Shown: piece by piece, positions 36,744-46,332 of the stretch
Numbering within the stretch: the stretch's first letter is position 1
How the letters are laid out: each line of letters begins with the position of its first letter
Source of the DNA: Spirochaetales bacterium
Lineage (GTDB): Bacteria > Spirochaetota > Spirochaetia > SZUA-6 > RPPD01
Length of the DNA stretch: 64,000 bases
Direction: 5' to 3'
NCBI GenBank assembly: GCA_016934415.1
Contig: JAFGSW010000025.1
Coordinates: 62,001 to 126,000 of the forward strand
The notes under the pieces: model-generated
What the model was told of the DNA's origin: nothing
The model's input: the letters and a program-made list of their open reading frames with translations, nothing else
Database searches by the model: none
Position numbers and translations under genes: made by a program

Positions 36744-36756
36744 TGTCTTCCTTTCT

Positions 36757-37155
36757 TTACCAAATGCTGCAGATGAGCTCACCGCCCACCCGCTTATCGA
36801 TCGCTTTTTTCCCCGTTGTAATACCCTGCGAAGTGGATATCAGCAGGACGCCGTAGCCGTTGAACACTCTCGGCATATTCTGACAGCCGACATAATATCG
36901 TCTGCCCGGCGTCGACAAGCGTTCAATACCGTGTATAACGGGATTCATTTTTTCATCGTACTTCAAGAAGATGCGAATATAGTTTTTCCCGTCTTCCTGA
37001 TGTTTCTTGAAATTTTTAATGTATCCTTCGTTCTTCAGTATCTTGACTATTTCAAGCTTTATTTTCGAGGTAATGATATCGACCTTTTCAAACCGAGCGC
37101 TAACCGCGTTACGGATTTTCGTCAACATATCCGCGATGGGATCAGAAACACTCAT
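36757..37155 (-). CDS. rpsH: 30S ribosomal protein S8
   Basis: S8 binds 16S helix 21 and in E. coli represses the spc operon. The 132-residue product begins [20 protein letters not shown] and ends with [20 protein letters not shown] then GGELICSIW. Normal length. Confidence 0.96.
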   Translation of the reverse strand: MSVSDPIADMLTKIRNAVSARFEKVDIITSKIKLEIVKILKNEGYIKNFKKHQEDGKNYIRIFLKYDEKMNPVIHGIERLSTPGRRYYVGCQNMPRVFNGYGVLLISTSQGITTGKKAIDKRVGGELICSIW

Positions 37156-37168
37156 TCGCCTTCTCCTC

Positions 37169-37354
37169 TTACCAGCTCGATTTGGTCACGCCGGGGATTT
37201 TCCCCTGACTCGCCAATAAACGGAAACAAATGCGGCACATCTGGAATTTTCCGATGTAGCCCCTTTGGCGGCCGCATATTCGGCAGCGATTTACCTTTCG
37301 AGTGCTGTATTTCGGTTTTCTCGCAGCCTTGATTCTCATTGCTTTTCTGGCCAT
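37169..37354 (-). CDS. rpsN: 30S ribosomal protein S14, type Z
   Basis: A 61-residue S14 of the short zinc-binding type: [20 protein letters not shown] carries the four Cys ligands, and it opens [20 protein letters not shown]. It lies between rplE and rpsH as in Gram-positives and most spirochaetes. Confidence 0.96.
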   Translation of the reverse strand: MARKAMRIKAARKPKYSTRKVNRCRICGRQRGYIGKFQMCRICFRLLASQGKIPGVTKSSW

Positions 37355-37365
37355 ACTGTTCCTCG

Positions 37366-37923
37366 CTATTTCCTGAAGGGCATTCCCATTTTCTGCAGAA
37401 GGCTCTTTGCCTCACCGTCGGTCCGGGCGGTGGTGGTGATGACGATATTCAACCCACTCACCTTTTCGATGCTGTCATAATCTATTTCCGGAAAAATAAT
37501 CTGCTCTTTCACGCCCATGGCGTAATTCCCGTGTCCGTCGAAAGCGTTGGGATTCGTTCCTCGAAAATCTTTGACGCGCGGCAGCGAAATATTGACGAGC
37601 CGATCCAGGAATTCGTACATGTAGTACCCGCGCAAGGTCACCATAGCTCCGATTTCCATCCCGGTTCGGATTTTAAATTGGGCGATGGATTTCTTTGCCT
37701 TGGTTTTTATCGGTTTCCTTCCGGTAATAAGCGAAAGTTCCCGTAACACCGAATCGAGGGCTTTTTTGTTGATCGTCGCTTCGCCGCACCCGACGTTGAG
37801 AACGATTTTTTCAAGTTTCGGCACCTGCATCAAGGTCGAATATCCGAACTCTTCGCGCAGCTCCTTCGTGATTTTTTCTTTGTAGAGTGCTTTCAATCGT
37901 GGCTCGTATTTTGCAGCGCTCAT
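37366..37923 (-). CDS. rplE: 50S ribosomal protein L5
   Basis: L5 binds 5S rRNA and the P-site tRNA region. The ATG at 37923 ([16 protein letters not shown]) overlaps the rplX stop by one base (TAATG). Blocks [30 protein letters not shown] and [19 protein letters not shown] are diagnostic. 185 residues. Confidence 0.96.
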   Translation of the reverse strand: MSAAKYEPRLKALYKEKITKELREEFGYSTLMQVPKLEKIVLNVGCGEATINKKALDSVLRELSLITGRKPIKTKAKKSIAQFKIRTGMEIGAMVTLRGYYMYEFLDRLVNISLPRVKDFRGTNPNAFDGHGNYAMGVKEQIIFPEIDYDSIEKVSGLNIVITTTARTDGEAKSLLQKMGMPFRK

Positions 37924-38243
37924 TATATTTTTTCTCCGCATTTTCTACAGATTCGTTCCTTTTTTCCGTCGGAAAGCTTGTATCCTATCCTGGTCGGTCC
38001 GCATTTCTTGCAGACGATCATGACATTGGCCGACGCGATATACGCCTCAAGCTCTTTGATGCCGCCCTTCTCGTTCTGTTTTTTCTGCTTCATCGCCTTT
38101 TTCACGATGTTGAGCCCCGCGACGATCACGCGACGCTTCTGTTGATCGACACTCAAGATCCTTCCGCTTTTTCCGCGGTCCTTCCCCTTTATGATTTTCA
38201 CCGTATCGTCTCGTTTTAATTTAACCGAATTCCCAGTTGACAT
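37923..38243 (-). CDS. rplX: 50S ribosomal protein L24
   Basis: L24 is an assembly initiator with a KOW motif near its start ([20 protein letters not shown]). [11 protein letters not shown]-like segment appears as [20 protein letters not shown], followed by RKCGEKI; these Cys pairs suggest a possible zinc ribbon. 106 residues. Confidence 0.95.
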   Translation of the reverse strand: MSTGNSVKLKRDDTVKIIKGKDRGKSGRILSVDQQKRRVIVAGLNIVKKAMKQKKQNEKGGIKELEAYIASANVMIVCKKCGPTRIGYKLSDGKKERICRKCGEKI

Positions 38244-38254
38244 CGTTCTTCTCC

Positions 38255-38623
38255 CTACAGGACTTCCGGAGCGAGGGAAACGATTTTCATGAAATTCTTT
38301 TCACGGAGTTCCCTCGCGACCGGTCCGAATATGCGTTTTCCTTTCGGATTGAGACTCGCATCGATGATCACGCAGGCGTTATCGTCGAATCTGATATATG
38401 AGCCGTCTGGTCGTCTGTGCTCGCGCTTCGAGCGTACGATGACCGCTCGCTCCACGGTTCCTTTTTTTATCGGGGCGTTGGCGAGCGCGTCTTTTACGGC
38501 CACGACAATGACATCCCCGATGGAGGCGTACTTGCGCTTCGTGCCGCCGAGTACTTTAATGCACATGACGTTTTTCGCCCCGCTGTTGTCCGCGACCGTC
38601 AGATATGTTCTCATTTGAATCAT
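38255..38623 (-). CDS. rplN: 50S ribosomal protein L14
   Basis: L14 lies at the subunit interface. The start [20 protein letters not shown] (ATG at 38623) gives the normal 122 residues, so it is preferred over one seven codons upstream. [15 protein letters not shown] and [20 protein letters not shown] are family blocks. Confidence 0.96.
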   Translation of the reverse strand: MIQMRTYLTVADNSGAKNVMCIKVLGGTKRKYASIGDVIVVAVKDALANAPIKKGTVERAVIVRSKREHRRPDGSYIRFDDNACVIIDASLNPKGKRIFGPVARELREKNFMKIVSLAPEVL

Positions 38624-38647
38624 AGCAATTACCCTTGTTTGCAAGCT

Positions 38648-38917
38648 TTATTTCGCGCGTTCGACGATTTCCAAGAGCCTCCAGCATTTTTCCTTGGAAA
38701 GCGGACGCGACTCAATGACACGCACTCTGTCGCCGATCTGACACTCGTTTTTCTCGTCATGGACCTTCAATTTTTTCGTCCGGATGATGTATTTTTTATA
38801 CAAGGGATGAAGCTTTCGCTGCTCAATGCTGACGACGATCGTTTTCTGCATTTTGTTGCTCACGACCCTGCCCGTGAAAATCTTCTTGTTCGTGTTGACG
38901 GCGTTCTTCGTCTCCAT
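38648..38917 (-). CDS. rpsQ: 30S ribosomal protein S17
   Basis: S17 is a primary 16S rRNA binder. The 89-residue product shows [20 protein letters not shown] and [20 protein letters not shown]. It sits between rpmC and rplN. Confidence 0.95.
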   Translation of the reverse strand: METKNAVNTNKKIFTGRVVSNKMQKTIVVSIEQRKLHPLYKKYIIRTKKLKVHDEKNECQIGDRVRVIESRPLSKEKCWRLLEIVERAK

Positions 38918-38925
38918 GCTCTCTC

Positions 38926-39126
38926 CTACTGTTTCCTGATGCCGAGGGCGAACTCATGAATAAGGGTATTGAGACGGGCGATTTTTCTTCGGAGCATCCG
39001 CTCCTCCAGCGTGTTTTCCACGTGGCCGACGACGACGTTAAATCGAACATCCCTGTATTTTTTCACCAGCTCTTCCTTTTTGGTGATCAATTCCTTATAG
39101 GTGGAATCTTTGAATGAATCACGCAT
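38926..39126 (-). CDS. rpmC: 50S ribosomal protein L29
   Basis: A 66-residue helical protein near the tunnel exit, where trigger factor and SRP dock. [20 protein letters not shown] and [20 protein letters not shown] fit L29. Its start overlaps the rplP end by eight bases. Confidence 0.92.
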   Translation of the reverse strand: MRDSFKDSTYKELITKKEELVKKYRDVRFNVVVGHVENTLEERMLRRKIARLNTLIHEFALGIRKQ

Positions 39127-39547
39127 GTGTCTGCTCCAAACCTCTCCGCATGACGAATTTGCTTCTGATCGGGAGTTTATTTCCGGCCAGCCGGATGGCG
39201 CTTTCCGCCAATTCTTTCGTGACGCCGTGAATCTCGAATAAAATCATCCCCCGCTGAACGGTCGCGACCCAATACTCCGGATTGCCTTTCCCTTTTCCCA
39301 TGCGCGTTTCCGCGGGTTTCTTCGTATACGGTTTGTCGGGAAAAAGTCTGATCCAGACTTTCCCGCCGCGCTTGATGTGTCTCGTCATGGCGATACGGGC
39401 GGCTTCTATTTGACGGTTTGAAACCCACATCGTATCGAGCGACATGAGTCCGTAATCGCCGAAGGCGAGAGTATTGCAGCGGGTGGCGTCGCGATTTTTC
39501 CAACGGCGAAATTGCTTCCTGTATTTGGTCCTCTTCGGGCTAAGCAT
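39119..39547 (-). CDS. rplP: 50S ribosomal protein L16
   Basis: L16 organises the A-site tRNA region. [40 protein letters not shown] and [19 protein letters not shown] are diagnostic; 142 residues. It overlaps both neighbours by eight bases. Confidence 0.96.
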   Translation of the reverse strand: MLSPKRTKYRKQFRRWKNRDATRCNTLAFGDYGLMSLDTMWVSNRQIEAARIAMTRHIKRGGKVWIRLFPDKPYTKKPAETRMGKGKGNPEYWVATVQRGMILFEIHGVTKELAESAIRLAGNKLPIRSKFVMRRGLEQTHA

Positions 39548-40250
39548 CTTCTTTTTCGCTCCTTGCCTTGCCGGTATGCTTTTTCAACAGCAATCCTGCG
39601 TCATCCTTCCGATCACGGTCGAACACCTCACCATGAAAAATCCATACCTTGACGCCGATGGTTCCGAAAGTAGTAACCGACGTCGAGGTGGCGTAATCGA
39701 TATCGGCGCGGAACGTGTGAAGCGGCACTCGACCTTCCTTGTATTCTTCCCGGCGTGCGATTTCCGCCCCGCCCAAACGTCCTGACAGTTTGATTTTAAT
39801 CCCCTGCACTCCCGATTTCATCGCGTTGGAAATAGCCATTTTCATGACCCGCCGGTGGGGCATGCGGTTTTTCAGCTGCCGCGCGATATTGTCGGCTATC
39901 AACTGGGCGACCGTTTCAGGCTGCCGTATTTCCTTTATCTTGATCTGCACTTTTTTCCCGACTTTTTTTTGCAGGTCGTTCCCCAGTTTTTCTATCGTCA
40001 CGCCCTTGGCACCGATGATCGCGCCCGGTCTTCCGGAATGGATGATGACCGTGACCCGTTGCGGGTGCCTGATGATTTCAACGTCGGACACCTCCGCGCC
40101 CGTCGTTTCCGGACTCTTCTCTATGTAGCGGCGGATTTGCAGGTCTTCATGCAGCAGCTTCGCATAGTCTTTCGGCTCTGCGTACCACTTCGATTTCCAA
40201 TATTTATTGACGTTAAGACGTATTCCGTAGGGATTGACCTTCTGCCCCAT
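39540..40250 (-). CDS. rpsC: 30S ribosomal protein S3
   Basis: S3 lies at the mRNA entry. [20 protein letters not shown] opens it, a KH domain follows ([20 protein letters not shown]), and [20 protein letters not shown] ends the core. 236 residues, normal. Confidence 0.96.
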   Translation of the reverse strand: MGQKVNPYGIRLNVNKYWKSKWYAEPKDYAKLLHEDLQIRRYIEKSPETTGAEVSDVEIIRHPQRVTVIIHSGRPGAIIGAKGVTIEKLGNDLQKKVGKKVQIKIKEIRQPETVAQLIADNIARQLKNRMPHRRVMKMAISNAMKSGVQGIKIKLSGRLGGAEIARREEYKEGRVPLHTFRADIDYATSTSVTTFGTIGVKVWIFHGEVFDRDRKDDAGLLLKKHTGKARSEKEDA

Positions 40251-40253
40251 AGT

Positions 40254-40613
40254 TTACCTTTCCTGCGACAATTCGTTCATCACGACGGAAACATGGCTGG
40301 CGCGACGGAGCAGAATGTCCGCTTTTCGTCTCGCCCGCGGCCAGATCCTCTTCATACGAGGACCGTCGTTCACCTGAAGTTCCTGGATATACAGCATATC
40401 TTCTTCCAACTTTTTATTGTGATAAATCGCATTGGAGGCCGCGGATTTCAATAATTTTTTGAGAATTCTCGCCCCTTTGTGCGGAAGCGCCTCCAGAATG
40501 GCTATTGCTTCGATATACGGTTTTTTCCTCAAATGGTCGGCAATACGCCTCACTTTTGAGGGAGCGATGAGAACAAATCGAACGGTCGCGCTGTAGCCTT
40601 TCTTCTTTTCCAT
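40254..40613 (-). CDS. rplV: 50S ribosomal protein L22
   Basis: L22 lines the peptide tunnel; changes in its loop give macrolide resistance. RFVLIAPSKVRRIADHLRKK and NDGPRMKRIWPRARRKADIL match the family. 119 residues. Confidence 0.94.
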   Translation of the reverse strand: MEKKKGYSATVRFVLIAPSKVRRIADHLRKKPYIEAIAILEALPHKGARILKKLLKSAASNAIYHNKKLEEDMLYIQELQVNDGPRMKRIWPRARRKADILLRRASHVSVVMNELSQER

Positions 40614-40623
40614 GGCGTACGTC

Positions 40624-40968
40624 CTATTGTTGACCGGCGGGCGGCGCGGCCGGAGCCGGTGCCGACGCGGCTGCGGGGGCCGCCGTGCTCGTGCTGGCTG
40701 CCTTTTTCTCAGAACCGGCGTGCGTTCTGAAAACCCGCGTGGGGGCGAACTCGCCGAGTTTATGACCTACGAGATTTTCGGTGACGTATACCGGGATCCA
40801 AGTTTTCCCGTTATAAACTGAAATCGTAAGGCCAACCATTTCGGGAATGATCGTCGAGCAGCGTGAGTATGTCTTGATCATGCGCTTCTCGCCCCGTTTC
40901 TGCTGGTCAACGATTTTTTTGTATAAATTCTTGTCGATGAACGGTCCCTTTTTAATCGAACGTGACAC
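40624..40968 (-). CDS. rpsS: 30S ribosomal protein S19 with Ala/Pro tail
   Basis: S19 forms part of the 30S head with S13. [20 protein letters not shown] and [20 protein letters not shown], then [16 protein letters not shown], are standard. At 114 residues it is about 20 longer than usual; the excess is an Ala/Pro/Ser/Thr tail (from residue 91 on) with no basic residues, unlike normal ribosomal tails. Confidence 0.95.
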   Translation of the reverse strand: MSRSIKKGPFIDKNLYKKIVDQQKRGEKRMIKTYSRCSTIIPEMVGLTISVYNGKTWIPVYVTENLVGHKLGEFAPTRVFRTHAGSEKKAASTSTAAPAAASAPAPAAPPAGQQ

Positions 40969-40977
40969 GGTTCTCTC

Positions 40978-41802
40978 CTATCTCCTGCGTTTCACGATAA
41001 AGTTACTCGATGGTTTCTTTTTCTTTCTCGTCTTGAATCCCTTCGTGGGTTTTCCCCAGGGAGTGACTGGATGGCGTCCGCCCGAAGACTTCCCCTCACC
41101 TCCGCCATGCGGATGATCGTGCGGATTCATGACGACGCCTCGTGTTTTGGGACGTTTCCCAAGCCAGCGAGCGCGTCCCGCTTTACCAAGGCTGATTTTC
41201 ATGTGATCCTCATTGGAAAGCTCTCCGACCGTCGCATAACACTTCTTAAAGACCATTCTCGTTTCGCCGGAGGGCAATCGAATCGTCACATAATCCCCCT
41301 CTTTCGCCACGATAACGGCGCTTGAGCCGGCACTGCGAACCAGTTGTCCGCCCCGCCCGAGCTTGAGTTCGATATTATGAATAGTAATGCCCAGGGGTAT
41401 GTGTTCAAGCGGCAGAGCATTGCCGATTTCCATCGGCGCCTGAGGGCCGCTGATCACTTTTTTACCGACCGCGATCCCTTTCGGAGCCAAAATATATCTT
41501 TTTTCACCATCCGCATAATGAATCAGGCAAATAAAGGAGCTGCGGTTGGGATCGTATTCGACGCTGAACACTTTCCCCTCGATACCGATTTTATCCCGCC
41601 GGAAATCTATCTCGCGATACAGACGGCGATGTCTGCCGCCTCTCCGCCTGACGCTCACTCTTCCATTGGACGCCCGACCGGCTTTCGACGGAAGAAATCG
41701 TGTGAGCGATTTTTCCGGTTTACAGGCGGTCAATTCCTCAAATGTGAGTACGGTTTTATACCGAGTGCTTGATGTTATCGGTTTATATTTTCTAATACCC
41801 AC
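40978..41802 (-). CDS. rplB: 50S ribosomal protein L2
   Basis: L2 is essential for peptidyl transferase structure. The 274-residue product has [20 protein letters not shown] and the C-terminal signature [20 protein letters not shown]. The histidine proposed to matter for activity is in that last block. Confidence 0.97.
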   Translation of the reverse strand: MGIRKYKPITSSTRYKTVLTFEELTACKPEKSLTRFLPSKAGRASNGRVSVRRRGGRHRRLYREIDFRRDKIGIEGKVFSVEYDPNRSSFICLIHYADGEKRYILAPKGIAVGKKVISGPQAPMEIGNALPLEHIPLGITIHNIELKLGRGGQLVRSAGSSAVIVAKEGDYVTIRLPSGETRMVFKKCYATVGELSNEDHMKISLGKAGRARWLGKRPKTRGVVMNPHDHPHGGGEGKSSGGRHPVTPWGKPTKGFKTRKKKKPSSNFIVKRRR

Positions 41803-41849
41803 CTTCGGTACCTCTTTCTTCTCTCTTCACATTCCGCCGCGAAAAACCA

Positions 41850-42134
41850 TCAGGCGCCTTCAAAAACAGATATCGTCTCATTCTGGGGGAGCGTCACGAT
41901 CGCCTTTTTCCAGGTAGCGGTATAGCCTTTCTTGTAGCGAACTCGCTTCGGCTTGGATTTTACGATTAGCACACGGCACTCCAGGCAATGCACATTGAAC
42001 AACTCACGGAGCGCCTGTGTTATCTGGAATTTATTCGCCCGCATATCGACCCGAAAAACGTATTTTTTCTTTTCCTTCAAGTGGTTCGATTTTTCGGTGA
42101 CGACCGGCTCGATGATGATTTGACTGGCGGTCAT
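41850..42134 (-). CDS. rplW: 50S ribosomal protein L23
   Basis: L23 docks trigger factor at the tunnel exit. The 94-residue product has IIEPVVTEKSNHLKEKKKYV and FRVDMRANKFQITQALRELF. It overlaps the rplD end by four bases. Confidence 0.94.
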   Translation of the reverse strand: MTASQIIIEPVVTEKSNHLKEKKKYVFRVDMRANKFQITQALRELFNVHCLECRVLIVKSKPKRVRYKKGYTATWKKAIVTLPQNETISVFEGA

Positions 42135-42760
42135 TTTTTTTCTCCGAAAAAGGTATTGAGGCTGGTGGCCGCCTGCTCACAAAGCAAAACATGCTGACTA
42201 TAGAACAGCTCGTGAGCGCGCAGCTTGTTGAATTGAAGCAACGTCAGCCAGGGAACATTGGCTCCGGCCCGCTTCATCATCTTGTCGTCGGTATTGAGAA
42301 TAATCACCGTTTTTTCCATTTTCGCGAGTTTCTGGATCATGCGGACGAGATCCTTCGTTTTTCCGGATTCCAGGGCGATGTCTTCAACGACTTGAAGTTT
42401 CTCTTCTTTCAGTTTCAGGCTGAGAAGCGATTTCATGGCCAGTTGTTTCAGTTTTCGCGGCATTTTATAACTGTAGTCCCTGGGTTTCGGGCCGAAGACG
42501 GTTCCTCCGCCGACCCACAGCGGAGATTTTTTGTCACCGGCGCGTGCCCGGCCGGTTCCTTTCTGCCGCCAAGGCTTTTGGTTCGAGCCATGGATTTCCT
42601 TTCGAGTTTTTGTCGAAGCGGTTCCCTGTCTTCTATTGGCCAGTTCATTACGAAGAGCGTGATAGATGGCGCCTTCACTTACCTTGATTCCGAAGACGCC
42701 GTCCGCCAAATCGATTTCCTTGATGGATTGACCTTCAATTGAAAAAACCTTGGTTCTCAT
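42131..42760 (-). CDS. rplD: 50S ribosomal protein L4
   Basis: L4 reaches into the peptide tunnel and in E. coli represses the S10 operon. KPWRQKGTGRARAGDKKSPL and WVGGGTVFGPKPRDYSYKMP are diagnostic. 209 residues; overlaps rplC and rplW by four bases each. Confidence 0.96.
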   Translation of the reverse strand: MRTKVFSIEGQSIKEIDLADGVFGIKVSEGAIYHALRNELANRRQGTASTKTRKEIHGSNQKPWRQKGTGRARAGDKKSPLWVGGGTVFGPKPRDYSYKMPRKLKQLAMKSLLSLKLKEEKLQVVEDIALESGKTKDLVRMIQKLAKMEKTVIILNTDDKMMKRAGANVPWLTLLQFNKLRAHELFYSQHVLLCEQAATSLNTFFGEKK

Positions 42761-43389
42761 TTCATCCTCGATTTTCGCTTGGCCGTTGAAACGATGATCG
42801 TATTGTGTATCGCACCCGGAATGGAGCCGCGTATCAAAAGCATTTTATTCTCGGGGTCGATTTTCACAAGTCTGAGATTCTGTGTGGTCACCCGGTTATT
42901 ACCCATATGTCCGGGCATTTTTTTGTTTTTAAACACACGCGACGGGTACGTATTTTGCCCCGTCGAACCCACCTCACGGTGGGTTTTTGAACCATGCGTG
43001 CTCTTTCCGCCCTTGAAACCATGCCGGCGAATGACGCCCTGGAAGCCCTTGCCCTTGCAGATTCCGACAACGTCGACAAAAGAAATGTCTTTAAGAATTT
43101 CCACTCCGAATTTATCGCCAATTCGGCATTCGCGTTCGAAATCGCGGAATTCGCGGATGATTTTCAGCGGTTCGATGCCTTCCGGAAATTGCTTGGCGAC
43201 CGGCTTTTTTACCCTGTTCTTTTTGGCGTGTTTTGTGCCGACGATCAAAGCGTTATATCCGTTTTTTTCCTTATTCCTGGATCCGATCACCACATGATCT
43301 TCGACCTTGACGACGGTGACCGGAACAAGCGCTCCCGCCTCGTCGAACATCTGCGTCATCCCTATCTTTTCACCTATGACCGCGAGCAT
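42757..43389 (-). CDS. rplC: 50S ribosomal protein L3
   Basis: L3 helps start 50S assembly. [20 protein letters not shown] opens it, and [20 protein letters not shown] then [20 protein letters not shown] are signatures, including the glutamine that is methylated in E. coli. 210 residues. Confidence 0.96.
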   Translation of the reverse strand: MLAVIGEKIGMTQMFDEAGALVPVTVVKVEDHVVIGSRNKEKNGYNALIVGTKHAKKNRVKKPVAKQFPEGIEPLKIIREFRDFERECRIGDKFGVEILKDISFVDVVGICKGKGFQGVIRRHGFKGGKSTHGSKTHREVGSTGQNTYPSRVFKNKKMPGHMGNNRVTTQNLRLVKIDPENKMLLIRGSIPGAIHNTIIVSTAKRKSRMK

Positions 43390-43401
43390 ATTATCACACC
43401 T

Positions 43402-43710
43402 TTACTGCTTTATCTCGACATCCACTCCCGCCGGCAGCTCGAGCTTCATGAGCGCGTCCATGACGGCGGGCGTCGGTTCGATGATATCGATCAATCGTTT
43501 GTGCGTGCGCATTTCGAACTGTTCACGCGACTTTTTATTGACGTGAGGAGAGCGCAGCACCGTGAATTTATTTGTCTTTGTCGGGAGCGGAATAGGTCCG
43601 CACACCTTGGATCCGGCCTTCATGACGGTCTTCACAATCGATTTTGCGCTTTGATCAATGAGCTCAATATCGAATCCGCGTAACCGAACCCGAATTCTCT
43701 CCTTGGCCAT
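43402..43710 (-). CDS. rpsJ: 30S ribosomal protein S10
   Basis: S10 is in the 30S head and, with NusB, in antitermination. The 102-residue product has [20 protein letters not shown] and [20 protein letters not shown]. It is the first gene of the S10 block, 95 bases after tuf. Confidence 0.96.
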   Translation of the reverse strand: MAKERIRVRLRGFDIELIDQSAKSIVKTVMKAGSKVCGPIPLPTKTNKFTVLRSPHVNKKSREQFEMRTHKRLIDIIEPTPAVMDALMKLELPAGVDVEIKQ

Positions 43711-43727
43711 TTGTCCTCCAGATAAAA

Positions 43728-43777
43728 GGGTTCTTTAAGTCTTTGAGACGATATAGTCCTTTAAACTTAAAGAACCC
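43728..43777 (-). promoter_or_regulatory. 13-bp stem-loop between tuf and rpsJ
   Basis: GGGTTCTTTAAGT (43728-43740) and ACTTAAAGAACCC (43765-43777) form a perfect 13-bp inverted repeat with a 24-base loop. It lies 17 bases before the rpsJ start with no T-run, so it is unlikely to be a terminator. A regulatory leader structure, RNase processing site or operator is possible. Confidence 0.55.
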
Positions 43778-43805
43778 CGTGAACTACTTCGCTTGTAAAA
43801 AAACG

Positions 43806-44996
43806 CTATTCGATAATCTCCGTAACGGATCCGGCGGCGACCGTACGGCCGCCCTCTCGAATTGCGAAACGAAGCCCTTTTTCGATGGCAATCGTATGTA
43901 TCAATTCAATGGTCAGTTCGGCCTGATCGCCGGGCATAACCATCTGTTTCCCTTCCGGCAACTGAACCGTCCCGGTAATATCGGTGGTTCGGAAATAAAA
44001 CTGGGGTCGATATCCCGTAAAGAAGGGTGAGTGGCGTCCGCCTTCCGCGGTTGTCAGACAAAACACCGTGCTCTTGAATTTTTTATGCGGGGTGATTGAG
44101 CCTGGTTTCGCGAGAACTTGCCCGCGTTCGACTTCCTTTTTATCAATGCCGCGCAGCAGACATCCGATGTTGTCGCCTGCCATTCCTTCGTCCAGCAGCT
44201 TGTTGAACATTTCAATTCCGGTGATGACCGTTTTTTTAGTTTCTTTGATTCCAACGATCTCCACTTCATCGCCCATTTTGACGACGCCGCGTTCGACTTT
44301 TCCAGTGACGACGGTGCCGCGTCCGGGAATGGTGAATACGTCTTCAATCGGCATCAGAAACGGCTTGTCCGTTTCACGCTGGGGGATCGGGAAATATTCA
44401 TCCATCGTTTTTAAAAGCTCGGTGATGCACGCGATGCTTTCGGGAGCGTCGGGATTTTCCATTGCCTTGAGCGCTGATCCCTTGATAATCGGAATCTTGT
44501 CTCCGGGGAATTGGTACTCCTTCAAAACATCCCTGACTTCCTCTTCGACGATCGCCAAAAGGTCCTTGTCGTCGACCATGTCCGTCTTGTTCAAGAAGAC
44601 GAGGATCGCCGGGACGCCGACCTGACGGGCAAGCAGGATGTGCTCGCGTGTCTGCGGCATGACCGAGTCGGGTGCGGAAACGACGAGAATGGCTCCGTCC
44701 ATTTGAGCCGCGCCGGTGATCATGTTTTTGATGTAATCGGCGTGGCCCGGACAGTCGACATGCGCGTAATGCCGGTTGTCGGTCTGATATTCGACATGCC
44801 GGGTATTGATGGTGATACCGCGCGCTTTTTCCTCGGGCGCGTTATCGATGTCTTCATATTTCATGATCTTGTCGCCGTGCTTCTTGTTGCAAAACATAGT
44901 GATCGCGGCGGTCAGTGTGGTTTTCCCGTGGTCAACATGACCGATTGTCCCGACGTTAATATGCGGTTTCGATCTTTCAAACTTCGCTTTAGCCAT
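43806..44996 (-). CDS. tuf: Elongation factor Tu
   Basis: EF-Tu delivers aminoacyl-tRNA to the ribosome. G motifs are complete: [15 protein letters not shown] with DCPGHADY, and NKTD. The 396-residue product has all three domains, ending in [15 protein letters not shown]. It lies directly after rpsG; fusA, normally between them, is missing. An AAGGAGGAA site precedes the ATG. Confidence 0.98.
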   Translation of the reverse strand: MAKAKFERSKPHINVGTIGHVDHGKTTLTAAITMFCNKKHGDKIMKYEDIDNAPEEKARGITINTRHVEYQTDNRHYAHVDCPGHADYIKNMITGAAQMDGAILVVSAPDSVMPQTREHILLARQVGVPAILVFLNKTDMVDDKDLLAIVEEEVRDVLKEYQFPGDKIPIIKGSALKAMENPDAPESIACITELLKTMDEYFPIPQRETDKPFLMPIEDVFTIPGRGTVVTGKVERGVVKMGDEVEIVGIKETKKTVITGIEMFNKLLDEGMAGDNIGCLLRGIDKKEVERGQVLAKPGSITPHKKFKSTVFCLTTAEGGRHSPFFTGYRPQFYFRTTDITGTVQLPEGKQMVMPGDQAELTIELIHTIAIEKGLRFAIREGGRTVAAGSVTEIIE

Positions 44997-45107
44997 AGAT
45001 TCCTCCTTGGATATGACTTATCGTATCAAATGATCATCTATCCGAAATATACCGAATTGAAGATCAGCACAACGTGCCGTGTCCGCAGTTTCTTCATGCA
45101 CCTTTCA

Positions 45108-45578
45108 TTACCAACGATAATGGGCGAACGCTTTATTCGATTCCGCCATGCGATGGGTATCTTCCTTTTTCTTGAAGGCGTTACCCGTTCCATTGGCGGC
45201 GTCGATGATCTCATCGCTCAGCCTGTTCCGCATGGAACGTCCGCTTCTCTCCCTGGCATAGCTGATGAGCCAGCGCATCCCCAACGCCTCGCGGCGCTCT
45301 TCGCGAATTTCAACGGGGACCTGATAGGTTGATCCACCGACGCGGCGGGATTTGACTTCCACCATCGGTTTGACGTTTTGCATCGCCTTGTTGAACACTT
45401 CCAGCGGATCTTGTTTCGTTTTTTCCTTGATTAAATCGAGCGTGCTGTAAAAAAGATGAGAACTGATCGATTTCTTTCCGCGAATCATCATGCGTGAAAT
45501 GAATTTGGCGATCACCGCGCTTTTGTACACAGGATCAATCAAAACCCGTTTATGAATGACGATCTTTTTCCTCGGCAT
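45108..45578 (-). CDS. rpsG: 30S ribosomal protein S7
   Basis: S7 nucleates the 30S head and in E. coli represses the str operon. [20 protein letters not shown] and [20 protein letters not shown] are diagnostic. 156 residues. A 111-base gap to tuf holds no ORF or clear signal. Confidence 0.96.
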   Translation of the reverse strand: MPRKKIVIHKRVLIDPVYKSAVIAKFISRMMIRGKKSISSHLFYSTLDLIKEKTKQDPLEVFNKAMQNVKPMVEVKSRRVGGSTYQVPVEIREERREALGMRWLISYARERSGRSMRNRLSDEIIDAANGTGNAFKKKEDTHRMAESNKAFAHYRW

Positions 45579-45596
45579 TTCCTAACTCCAGTATTC

Positions 45597-45971
45597 TTAC
45601 GCCTTCGGGCGTTTGGCCCCGTACTTCGAACGAGCCTTTTTGCGGTCTTCGACACCCAGCGTGTCCTTGGCGCCGCGAATAATATGATAGCGAACGCCGG
45701 GCAAATCCTTGACGCGGCCGCCGCGGATCAAGACAACCGAATGTTCCTGCAGATTGTGACCAATCCCCGGGATATAGGCCGTGACTTCAATTCCATTCGT
45801 TAACCGGACGCGCGCCACTTTCCTCAAGGCGGAATTGGGTTTTTTAGGAGTCATGGTCATGACTCTCGTGCACACGCCCCTTTTTTGCGGACATGATTGC
45901 ATCGCGGGAGCTTTGGTCTTTTTCCCCAACGATTTTCTGCCTTTTCGAACGAGCTGATTGATTGTTGGCAT
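45597..45971 (-). CDS. rpsL: 30S ribosomal protein S12
   Basis: S12 controls decoding accuracy and is the streptomycin-resistance locus. [40 protein letters not shown] and [20 protein letters not shown] are intact, with the wild-type lysine in KKPNSA. 124 residues. First gene of a str operon with its own leader. Confidence 0.97.
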   Translation of the reverse strand: MPTINQLVRKGRKSLGKKTKAPAMQSCPQKRGVCTRVMTMTPKKPNSALRKVARVRLTNGIEVTAYIPGIGHNLQEHSVVLIRGGRVKDLPGVRYHIIRGAKDTLGVEDRKKARSKYGAKRPKA

Positions 45972-46015
45972 AATAGATACGTAACCCTCAATCCGATAAA
46001 ATCTTGCGAAAAAAG

Positions 46016-46044
46016 AATCTATCAGTAGATAAAAAAAAAGTCAA
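46016..46044 (-). promoter_or_regulatory. Proximal promoter candidate for rpsL
   Basis: Minus strand: TTGACT (46044-46039), 17-base spacer, TAGATT (46021-46016). The -35 box is part of the 3' arm of the terminator hairpin at 46041-46069, so use of one may affect the other. Confidence 0.35.
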
Positions 46045-46069
46045 CCCACTTTTCTCTTTATGGGGTTGA
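46031..46069 (-). terminator. Intrinsic terminator or attenuator before rpsL
   Basis: On the minus strand TCAACCC (46069-46063), a 15-base loop and GGGTTGA (46047-46041) are followed by C and nine Ts (46039-46031). It could end rpoBC-lipoprotein transcripts or act as an attenuator for transcripts from 46158-46186. Confidence 0.65.
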
Positions 46070-46103
46070 TCGTGATCGTATCTGAAAGCAGTCCACCCTT
46101 TAC

Positions 46104-46125
46104 TACGGTAAATTAGTGTACCGTA
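46104..46125. repeat. TACGGTA/TACCGTA inverted repeat in str leader
   Basis: TACGGTA (46104-46110) and TACCGTA (46119-46125) are separated by eight bases. The element lies just downstream of the distal promoter and could be an operator or leader hairpin. Confidence 0.35.
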
Positions 46126-46157
46126 ATCCAGTATGACACTGGTCCCATCCCAAAATG

Positions 46158-46186
46158 ATAGTACCTAAATTGAACTTTTTAGTCAA
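46158..46186 (-). promoter_or_regulatory. Distal promoter candidate for the str operon
   Basis: Minus strand: TTGACT (46186-46181), 17-base spacer, TACTAT (46163-46158). Transcription would start near 46151, giving a 180-base leader before rpsL that includes two hairpins and the terminator structure. Confidence 0.5.
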
Positions 46187-46332
46187 GTATTTATGTCATT
46201 TTTTTCAATTGTCTCAGCAATTCGACATTGAGGAAAAAAAAGAACAAGTACAAAAGTAAATTATTTCCCGCGGCGTCTTGCCTGAAAGAAACACATATCG
46301 CAGCTTGTTTACCTCAATATTCAGCGGATAGA

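Larger units (their letters stand above)
45972..46332. other. 361-base str operon leader region
   Basis: No ORF or RNA gene is supported. From upstream to downstream on the minus strand it holds a promoter (46158-46186), an inverted repeat (46104-46125), a short CCAGT/ACTGG hairpin near 46128-46142, and a terminator hairpin with nine Ts (46031-46069) that overlaps a second promoter-like pair. The first 150 bases after the lipoprotein gene (46187-46332) show nothing else. Confidence 0.6.
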
